A DNA stretch of 14,101 nucleotides from Angelakisella sp. (GTDB lineage Bacteria; Bacillota; Clostridia; Oscillospirales; Ruminococcaceae), in the NCBI GenBank assembly GCA_022794295.1, contig JAAWEO010000035.1, positions 1-14,101 on the forward strand. The letters run 5' to 3'. Position 1 is the stretch's first letter. Every line of letters begins with the position of its first letter. The position numbers were made by a program, and so were the translations under genes. The notes below the pieces were generated by a model that saw nothing but the letters and a program-made list of their open reading frames with translations, made no database searches and was not told where the DNA came from. Shown here in pieces: positions 1 to 7,900 of the stretch.

Positions 1-281
1 CAGTCTCGTTCCGGCCGCGGCTTGTCACTTCGATTTTACATTGTAAAGGCAGATACCTTGCAATCCTTTCACAGCGCCAGGTTTTTAGCCGCGGCCTATA
101 TGGAAAGAAGCTGCCTCTAGCCGGGGAGTTTCGCCCGCCGCGGCGGACGACCAGGCGCTGTCCGCCCTGGACCCGGACCGGACTGATGTCCGGTGACAGA
201 AAGGCTAACCGGTACTGGGCGTTGGGCTTCGGGTATGGTGCTGCACCGGGTAGGGTCCGCGCCTACCCCGGCCGAAAAACC
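1..281. other. GC-rich hairpin-forming region upstream of fba, no supported gene
   Basis: No convincing gene is visible. Frame 1 is open from the window edge to a TAG at 118-120 (39 codons). It could be the tail of a gene lying to the left, but I do not recognise it. From about 130 to 275 the DNA is dense in inverted repeats: a 12-base palindrome at 135-146, GGCGGAC (142-148) with GTCCGCC (160-166), ACCGGAC (177-183) with GTCCGGT (188-194) around a TGAT loop, and CCGGGTAGG (246-254) with CCTACCCCGG (262-271). There is no T tract directly after the last hairpin, so it is not a clear terminator. A structured RNA or a plain palindromic spacer are both possible. I see no signature of SRP RNA, tmRNA, RNase P RNA or tRNA. 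Confidence 0.3.
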
Positions 282-309
282 TTGCATTTTCACCCTTTTG
301 TGGTACAAT
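282..309 (+). promoter_or_regulatory. Sigma-A promoter of the fba gene
   Basis: TTGCAT (282-287) and TACAAT (304-309) are 16 bases apart, and a TG one base upstream of the -10 (301-302) makes it an extended -10 element. The predicted start lies near 316, which gives a leader of about 50 bases before the fba start codon. No other strong promoter is visible between here and the gene, so fba is probably transcribed alone. Confidence 0.7.
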
Positions 310-366
310 AGAAGCTGTAAAACCACCCGCAGGCCGCGGGAAAAAATATGTAAGGAGAGATCTGCT

Positions 367-1302
367 ATGCCTCTTGTTACCACTGCCGAAATGTTCAAAA
401 AAGCCTATGAGGGCGGCTATGCCATTGGCGCCTTCAATGTAAACAACATGGAAATCGTCCAGGGCATCACCGAAGCCGCCGCCGAGGAAAAAGCCCCCAT
501 TATCCTCCAGGTCTCCGCCGGAGCCCGGAAGTATGCCAAGCATGTCTACCTGACCAAGCTGGTGGAGGCCGCCGTGGCGGATACCGGCCTGCCTATCGCC
601 CTGCATCTGGACCATGGCGCGGATTTTGATATCTGCAAGTCCTGCATCGACGGGGGCTTTACCTCGGTGATGATCGACGGAAGCCACCATGACTACGAGG
701 ATAATGTTGCCCTCACCAAGAAGGTGGTGGACTACGCCCATGCCCACGGCGTCGTGGTGGAGGGCGAGCTGGGCCAGCTGGCCGGTATCGAGGACGATGT
801 GAACGTCTCCGCCGAGGATGCCCATTTCACCGACCCCGCCCAGGTGGAGGACTTCGTCACCCGCACCGGAGTGGATTCCCTGGCTATCGCCATCGGCACC
901 AGCCATGGCGCCTACAAGTTCAAGCCCGGTCAGAAGCCCCAGCTGCGCTTTGATATCCTGGAGGAGGTGGGCAAGCGTCTGCCTGGCTTCCCCATCGTCC
1001 TGCACGGCGCTTCCTCCGTTATCCAGGCGGATGTTGCCATTGTCAACCAGTTCGGCGGCCAGATGCCCGACGCCATCGGCATCCCCGAGGATATGCTCCG
1101 CAAGGCGGCCACCATGGCGGTCTGCAAGATCAACATCGATTCTGACCTGCGTCTGGCTATGACCGCGGCCCTCCGCCAGTATTTGGTGGAGAACCCCAGC
1201 CACTTCGATCCCCGCCAGTACCTGAGCCCCGCCCGGGCCCACATTAAGGAGCTGGTCAAGCACAAGCTGGTGGATGTTCTGGGCTGCGCTGGACACGCAT
1301 AA
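367..1302 (+). CDS. fba: Class II (zinc) fructose-bisphosphate aldolase
   Basis: This 311-residue protein should catalyse reversible cleavage of fructose 1,6-bisphosphate to dihydroxyacetone phosphate and glyceraldehyde 3-phosphate in cytoplasmic glycolysis and gluconeogenesis. Visible family motifs are HLDHG (80-84, with catalytic Asp82 and zinc ligand His83), VMIDGSHHDYEDN near 101-113, VEGELG (131-136), GTSHG with His180, VLHGASS with zinc ligand His213, and the phosphate-binding KINIDSD (254-260). The C-terminal part (FGGQMPDAIGIP and the VLGCAG end) matches the longer clostridial subtype. The start is the ATG at 367, which follows TAAGGAGAGA at 351-360. The frame is open back to 193, but that extension crosses the promoter and lacks family similarity. 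The gene has its own promoter and terminator and reads as a monocistronic housekeeping gene. Its N-I-D-S-D motif is the usual one for fructose-bisphosphate specificity. Confidence 0.95.
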   Translation: MPLVTTAEMFKKAYEGGYAIGAFNVNNMEIVQGITEAAAEEKAPIILQVSAGARKYAKHVYLTKLVEAAVADTGLPIALHLDHGADFDICKSCIDGGFTSVMIDGSHHDYEDNVALTKKVVDYAHAHGVVVEGELGQLAGIEDDVNVSAEDAHFTDPAQVEDFVTRTGVDSLAIAIGTSHGAYKFKPGQKPQLRFDILEEVGKRLPGFPIVLHGASSVIQADVAIVNQFGGQMPDAIGIPEDMLRKAATMAVCKINIDSDLRLAMTAALRQYLVENPSHFDPRQYLSPARAHIKELVKHKLVDVLGCAGHA

Positions 1303-1328
1303 CAGGAGCCCCTGAAGCAGCACCTTCC

Positions 1329-1363
1329 GGAGGGACAGCAAGCAGGCTGTCCCTCCTTTTTTT
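1329..1363 (+). terminator. Rho-independent terminator of fba
   Basis: A perfect 11-base stem, GGAGGGACAGC (1329-1339) with GCTGTCCCTCC (1346-1356), closes a 6-base loop and is followed directly by seven T residues (1357-1363). It lies 27 bases after the fba stop codon. Confidence 0.95.
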
Positions 1364-1783
1364 GCGCTCTCCCTTTTCCAAGGGCCTGCCTCACAGTGTG
1401 CTATCATGAACAAATATGTTTATGACGCCGGCATCACCACTCTAGTTTTCATACTAAATGGAATTTATATATTAAATATTTCTATATATATAAATATTGC
1501 ACCGTCGAAACTGTCCATTAATAGCCTATTTCCTCCTGTCATATCCCCCAAGTGATGCGCCAACCGGATTTCGTCCCTGCCCCTACCAGCAGCATCATGC
1601 GAGGCAGATCTGACCAGCAGGGGATGCTGATCGAAAAGACGATGGGTAAAAAGTTCTTCTGTTGCGACGCGGCACTGGACACCGAACCCCGGCAGACCGT
1701 CACCTTCACAAATCGAATTCTCGTTAAATTGCCCAAATCTTTTTTACGTCATTTGGTATAAACCATGATTTTTGTGTTTTTTC
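1364..1783. other. Intergenic spacer with AT-rich patch and possible coding relic
   Basis: No gene can be supported here. Bases about 1440-1500 are strikingly AT-rich, with runs of TATATA, in an otherwise GC-rich window. Bases 1540-1740 return to mixed composition and stay open on both strands. A plus-strand frame from GTG 1552 to 1761 has no ribosome binding site. A minus-strand frame is open for 92 codons (1743 down to the TAA at 1465-1467) but has no start codon at its beginning. Inside it an ATG at 1518 is preceded by AGGAGGAAA and would encode only 17 residues. I recognise no family in any frame. The region may be an old gene remnant. Confidence 0.3.
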
Positions 1784-1812
1784 TTTACAAGCGAAAAGCC
1801 GCATGCTATACT
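1784..1812 (+). promoter_or_regulatory. Sigma-A promoter of the GH2 glycosidase gene
   Basis: TTTACA (1784-1789) and TATACT (1807-1812) are separated by 17 bases, and TGC just before the -10 (1804-1806) is an extended -10 element. The predicted start is near 1819, which gives a leader of about 180 bases that contains both operator-like copies. It is the best promoter match between the spacer and the gene. A second promoter closer to the gene cannot be excluded. Confidence 0.65.
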
Positions 1813-1900
1813 TAATTTGGAAAAGTTCTGGCGTAGCACATACAAATGCCCGGAGAATGGACCACTTTAGGAAAACCAACAGGCTTTTATTTTTTTAGCA

Positions 1901-1919
1901 GATATACACTCGTGTTGAT
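1901..1919 (+). promoter_or_regulatory. Operator-like motif, copy 1 (GH2 leader)
   Basis: The sequence GATATACACTCGTGTTGAT matches the two operon copies at 13822-13840 and 13751-13769 (read on the minus strand) over its first 16 bases. The core ACACTCGTGT is a near palindrome (ACAC-NN-GTGT), as expected for a dimeric repressor or activator. It lies about 80 bases downstream of the predicted transcription start. Its first eight bases also form an inverted repeat with TGTATATC at 1925-1932, so a folded RNA is an alternative reading. The regulator is not in the window. Confidence 0.75.
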
Positions 1920-1956
1920 TCCTCTGTATATCCAAAAGAAAGGAGATCTTGCCGTC

Positions 1957-1975
1957 CGTATACACTCGTATTGAT
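1957..1975 (+). promoter_or_regulatory. Operator-like motif, copy 2 (GH2 leader)
   Basis: This copy repeats copy 1 with 16 of 17 identical bases from TATACACTCG to TTGAT; the single difference is GTGTT to GTATT. It is offset from copy 1 by 56 bases. It ends eight bases before the purine-rich ribosome binding site of the GH2 gene (1983-1990), so a bound protein here could block elongation and possibly translation initiation. Confidence 0.7.
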
Positions 1976-1997
1976 AGCTAGAAGAAGGAGCATCGCT

Positions 1998-4900
1998 ATG
2001 TTAAAACGAATGATCGCAATAACCCTCGCAGCCGCTCTTGCCCTTACGCTTCTGCCGGCCTATGCCTTCGCTTCGGACAAGGCCCAGGACAGCGGGTACG
2101 AGCAAGCCCTCCGGCAGCGTATGGCCCAGATCCCCCTGGGGGGACGGGCCGGCGTGACGGCTCCCCAAACGGAAAACCAGCGGCAGAAGCTGGATTTTAA
2201 CACCGACTGGCTTTTTATTGCCGGCAATGACAGCTCTGCAAAGGAACCATCCTATGATGAAAGCCGCGCAAAAAGGGTCTCCCTCCCCCACGCCCGGGAG
2301 GCCTATGACCTGTACGCACCTGACATTGCAAAGTTGCAGACCATTGACTGGTACCGCCGTCACTTTACCCTTTCCGAGGCGGACAAGGGGGACCGTGTTG
2401 TGGTGGATTTTGCCGGAGGCGGTCAGGTGAACCGGGTGTATGTAAACGGAGCCCTAGTGGGGGAAGCCAAGGGCACCTTTACCCCCTTTTCCTTTGACAT
2501 CACCGATTATGTCACCTTTGGCGAGTATGACAACGTCATCGCCGTACAGGTGGACAGCCGGTACCATTCTGGGGAAATGCCCCCGGGCAAAAGCATCGAC
2601 TTCCACTTTTTCGGCGGGCTTCACGGAAGTGCCTGGCTCACCTTAACCGATCCCCTGCGGGCAGCATCGGTCTTTTACTACAACGACGATGTTGCCAGCG
2701 GCTGTGCCAGCGCCACCGTCCATGGCTGGATCGAGCTGGAAAATGATTATCCCCAGCCGGTGCAGGCCACCGTGCGCTCCATTATCCGGGATATGGACGG
2801 CGCCATAGTATCCCAGCAGCAAGCGGAGGTCCAGGCCTCCAGCCAGGATACCACACAGGTGAAGCTGGACCTCACCATCGCCGGTCCGAAGCTGTGGAGC
2901 CCCGACACCCCCTACCTGTATACGGTGGAGACCCAGGTGTGGGCCAACCAACTGCTGGTGGATTCCCAGGACACCCGTATTGGCCTGCGCACTCTGAAGG
3001 CCACCAGCCCCAGCGATTCTGTGGGGTATTTCACCCTCAACGGCCAGCGGATCACCATCATTGGCGGGAACCGCCATACCCAGGTGCCATATTTGGGCAA
3101 CGCGGTCACAGACAAGCTGAGCGTTCGGGACGCGGAGCTGTTAAAGCATGACCTGGGCATCAACTTTGTCCGCACCAGCCATTACCAGACCACCACCGCC
3201 TTTTTGGACGCCTGCGACCGGCTGGGGATCATGGTGGAGGAGGAGCCCTTGGGCTGGCTGGATACCCCCGGCTGGGAGCAGTTCTGTTATTCCGCCGAAG
3301 AGATGGTCAAGCGGGACCGGAATCACGCCAGCATCGTTCTTTGGGGCATCATTCCCAATGAACGGGAGCTAAACTTCCCCTCGGTAGCGGCGGGGCAGGA
3401 GCGCCACCGCGTGACCAAGGCCCTGGACCCCAGCCGCCTCACCATCCAGGAGGAGATGAACGCCTGTGACGTTGTGGCGGATGTTTACGGCTGGCACGAC
3501 TACACAAACCCCAACCAGGCCAACCCCTTTAAAAAGCCGGCAAAGGCCGATTCCTGGTTTGTAACGGAATGGAACACCAACCTGGGCAAGCACTTTATCG
3601 TCCCCAACGACAGCGAAAGCCGCAAGATCAACCAGGTGGAACAGGACGGTCTGAAGCTGTCACAGCTGGCGGGAAACCCCCGGATCATGGGGACGCTGAA
3701 GTGGGACCTCTTTGGTTACATGACCCCCCAGGCCGCCTATGAACGGGGCAAGAATGTGGATCTGTGGCGCTGCTCCGGCGTCTATGGGCACTGGCGTGAC
3801 CCGCTCCACAAAACCTGGATCGCCTATCTGCTGGGTGCCCAGGCCCCAAACCCTGCCGATGTGGGGGACATCCTGTTCATCAACAGCGAATGGAAGGAGG
3901 ATTCCCCCAAGTCTTTCACCGTGACCACCAACCTGGATGCCGTAGCACTGTATTACGGAACCGCCGGCGGTGAAGAGCTGATCGCGCGGCAGAACGCCCC
4001 CACCGAATTGACCACCCTGAAAAACGGTCTTTTCCGTTTTGACTTGGGGGCGCGGAGCTGGTCCCAGGACTCCTATCTTCTGGCAAAGGGCTACCGCATT
4101 GGCGAGACCACCCCTATCAAGGAGCACAAGGTCTTTGCCTCCACCTACCCCAGCGAAAAGGAGGGCGCCGCCCTTACCCTGCACAACACCACCGGCGACC
4201 TGACCGCCGACGGTTCGGACGCTGCCTGGCTGCTGGCGGAGCTGAAGGACAAAAACGGCCAGAGGGAATTTTACGGCGACGACAATGTAAGCGCCCGGAT
4301 CCTCTCCGGTCCCGGCGAGCTGGTGTACAGTGACCCCGCCCCCATTATGGCCGATGGCATCAGCGGCTTCTACCTGCGCTCTGCACAGGACGAGCCCGGC
4401 GAAACATCCATTCATGTCTCGGTGGATCTGGGTGAAACCCTTAACGACGACGATGCCGCTATCACCTATACCGGAGCCTGGACCGCGGCGGCCAACAAGC
4501 AGGACGCCTGGAAGGGCGATTACCACGAGACCACCACCCCCGGTGCCTCCGCCACCATCACCTTTACCGGCACCCAGCTGGCTATCTATTCGGAGAGCCG
4601 AAAGGGCGGGGGAACCGCCGGTGTTGCCATCGATGGCAGCCCGGCCGGCAATTTCAGCTGCTCGAACCTGGAAAAGTACGAGACCATTGCGAACTACCGG
4701 GTATGGAAAAGCCCTGTGCTGGAATACGGGACTCACACCGTCACCATCACCGCAAAGGGCGCGGTCAATATCGACCGCCTAAAGGTATTTGATGGCAAGG
4801 CCGATGTGGAAAGCACCATCACCGTGACCACACTGCCGGATACTGCCCGCCGGGTCCCCTGCCGCCCCGGCCTGCCCGCTGCTGCACAGCCGGAGGAGCA

Positions 4901-7900
4901 GTCCCTGCTGGCACTGGAAATCCTTTTGGCAGATGCAGAGGCCCTGGACCGCTCCATGTATGACCCTGCCAATTTGGCCCAGCTGGATGACGCGGTGCGG
5001 TTTGCCGAAAGTGTCCGGCAGCTTCCCGCCCCCACAAATGCCATCATCGGCAAGGCGGTGCAGCAGCTGTCGGGAGCCCTTACCGCCCTGCGGGAGCTTT
5101 CCGTCACCCGCATCCTGCATACCGACAAAGCCCAGCCGGGACAGACCGGGGTGTACTATTACGCTGCCGACCCGGATACCTGGGCCCTCGCCTCAGACAG
5201 TACCTATGCCAACAAAAAGCGCCAGCCGGGGGACTACTACTCCATCACCTTTGAAGGGGTAAAAATCGCCTTGTACTGCCGCCTGAACGACACCCACGGC
5301 CTTGCCGATATTTACCTGGACGACACACTGGTGGCCCCTGGGGTGGATCTGTCCCGCAGCCCGGAGGAAAACCGGGCGCTGATCTGGGAAAGCGGCGTCT
5401 TGGAGAGCGGCACCCATACGGTGAAGGTCGTCGTGACCGGCATCTCTGGCGCCTACACAGTAGGGGGCAACGCCTGTGTCTCCTTTGGCGAGGCGGTGGT
5501 GTACAAGGAGATCGACCCGGTGCAGGAGGCAAAAACCGAGCTGGCCGCCGCCATGGCCCGGGCCGATATTCTGGACCGCCCCCAGTACACCACAGACAGT
5601 CTGGAGCCGGTGGACCAGGCGCTGATTGCCGCCGAGACGGTACTCCGGAGCCCTGCCGCCACAGTGGCGGAGATCGAAGCTGCACAGGCCGCGCTGGAGC
5701 AGGCTATGGCAGGCCTTCAGCCGGAGCAGCAAAGCGACCTTACCGTGACCTGCCTGGAAAACGACAAGACCACTGTGCCGGGGACGCTCCATAAGGTATA
5801 CTACAAATCGAAGGATCCCACCAACTGGGTCCTGGAATTTGCTGACACCCAGGACAAAAACCGGTACCTGAAAAAAATCGCAACCAGCCAAACCCCCGCC
5901 CCCTATGCCGAAATCAGCTTTGAAGGGGTTGGGATCGAGATCTTCTCCCGCTGCTCCAAGACATCCGGCTACGCCTGGGTCCAGGTGCTGGATGACCAGG
6001 GGACAGAGGTGGACAGCCAACGAAACATCAGCCTGTACAGCCTGCAGCCCCAGGCGGGAAAAAGCATTTACCGGTTAGCCGGTCAGCCCCGGGGGCGCTA
6101 CGTCCTGCGCCTGTACCCGGAACACAAGGCGGCAGATGAAAACGCAGGCACAGACCTGACCAGCATAAACCTTGCCTATGCAGTGATCGCCACCGGGCAG
6201 GGCGGTCAGAGCACACCGGATACGGCCGCCCTGGACCTGGCGGTGGCCGGTCTGAACAGCACCTCGCTGGATGGCAGGCATGCCCAGATAAAATCCTCCT
6301 TTGCTGCCAATGTGATCCAGCTGGTAAACGGGAGCTACGGCCTTTTGGAGGGCATCTGGCCGAATATCAGCCTGGCGGATCCTCTGCCGCAAGGGGCCAC
6401 AGCCACCCGGATCAAAGCTGTTTGTGACAAAATCACGGACATTTTGGCGGCGGTCAACCAGGAACTGACTGTAGAGTCGGCCGGACCCCTGGCCAACATC
6501 AATGTCCCCTTTGGCACCCCCCTGGAGGACATCGGCCTGCCCGCCCAGGTCACTGTGCTTTCCTCCGACCAGCAAAGGGAAAAGCTGCCGGTGACCTGGA
6601 GCTGCGCAGACTATGATGGCGGCACCCCCGGCCCATATCCCTTTGAGGGCGTGCTGACCATCCCCGAGGGCATGACCAACCGTAAGGACGTCAAGGCACA
6701 TCTCACCGTCACTGTGGCACAGCCCGATGAAAAGCTTTACGGGATCAATGTCACCATAGAGGGCGGTCAGGCGGAGGTCGCAGTCCCCTCCCAGGCCGCG
6801 GCAGGAAGCGAGGTCACCCTGGAGATCGGGCCGCTGCCCCAGAGCCTCCTTTTTGACAGCATTTCGGCTGTGTACACCCCGGAGGAGCTGCCGGGCCACC
6901 ACCTCCTTTCCCCAGAGCCCGCCGCAAGCCTTGACCAGAGGCCCACGGAGGAACCCGGCCATAAGCCCGATAGCAAGCCCACCGATGAGCTTACTGATGA
7001 ACCGGCCAGCGAGCCCACCGATGGGACCACCAGCGAGCCTACCAGTGAGCCCACTGACGAGCCTACCGGTGAACCCGCTGACGAGCCTACCGGTGAACCC
7101 GCTGATGGGACCACCAACGAATCCGCTGATGAACCCAACAACGAACCCATCGGTGGTCCCACTGATGAACCTGCCAGTGAACCCACCGTGGAGCCTGTCA
7201 GAAGCCGACGGGCAACAAGCCCGGGAAACATCCCCGTCAGAAGCCTAGCGGCGAGCCTGGGGAGGCACCCTGCCAGAAGCCTGATCACTACAACCAGCCT
7301 GACAGAGAGCCCAGACGATCCCCCGGAAGGACCGGCCCCAGAGCCTAACGCGGACCTTCCCCCGGAGCCTGACCAAGAGCCCGGCGAGCTCGCCGAGGCG
7401 GAGCCCTCTGCCGAACCCGCCGGAGAACCGGCCGAAGCCCCCTCCAGGGAGCTCACCCAAGAAGCCCTCGAAGCAAACCCCCAGGCTCTGCCTACAGATC
7501 CCCTGAAACTGACCGTGGTAACCGAAGGAAGGCTGTACCGCTTCCTGATGCCCGCCGGTCCCGTGGAGATCACCGTGCGGTTCAAGGAGGCTCCTACCCC
7601 TCCCGGCCAGGAGGACCAGGACGATCACGATGATGACAACGGCGGCACTGATGATGGCCCCCAGAAGCCTTCCACCCCCGGCTCCTCTGATGATGACCGG
7701 GACGAGCCATCTGCACCTGCTCCCTCCGATCCCGTGGCCGTTCCCGCTCCTGCCGTCCTCCCCCAGCAAACTGTACCAAAGCCCTCGCCGGAGCACACCC
7801 CCCTGCCTTCTTCTCCGGCACCGGAGCCCGAGGCACCGCCGGAACAAGGTCAAGCGCCCTCCCAGCCGGACAACGGACCAAACGAAGGTTTGCCGGAAGA

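Noticed and set aside
193..366. N-terminal extension of the aldolase to an upstream ATG
   Set aside because: It crosses the -35/-10 promoter and lacks similarity to the family, whereas ATG 367 has a good ribosome binding site and the normal MPLVTT-type N-terminus.
205..1413. A 402-codon minus-strand open frame opposite fba
   Set aside because: Shadow of the fba coding sequence; it runs through the fba terminator and promoter and has no recognisable motif.
1971..1997. TTG start nine codons upstream for the GH2 enzyme
   Set aside because: It lies inside operator copy 2, has no suitably spaced ribosome binding site, and adds Arg-rich residues before an already complete signal peptide.
6945..7195. 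CRISPR-like array suggested by short regular repeats
   Set aside because: The repeats are 12/24 bases, in frame within a coding sequence and lack unique spacers of constant length; they encode a Pro/Glu/Thr linker.
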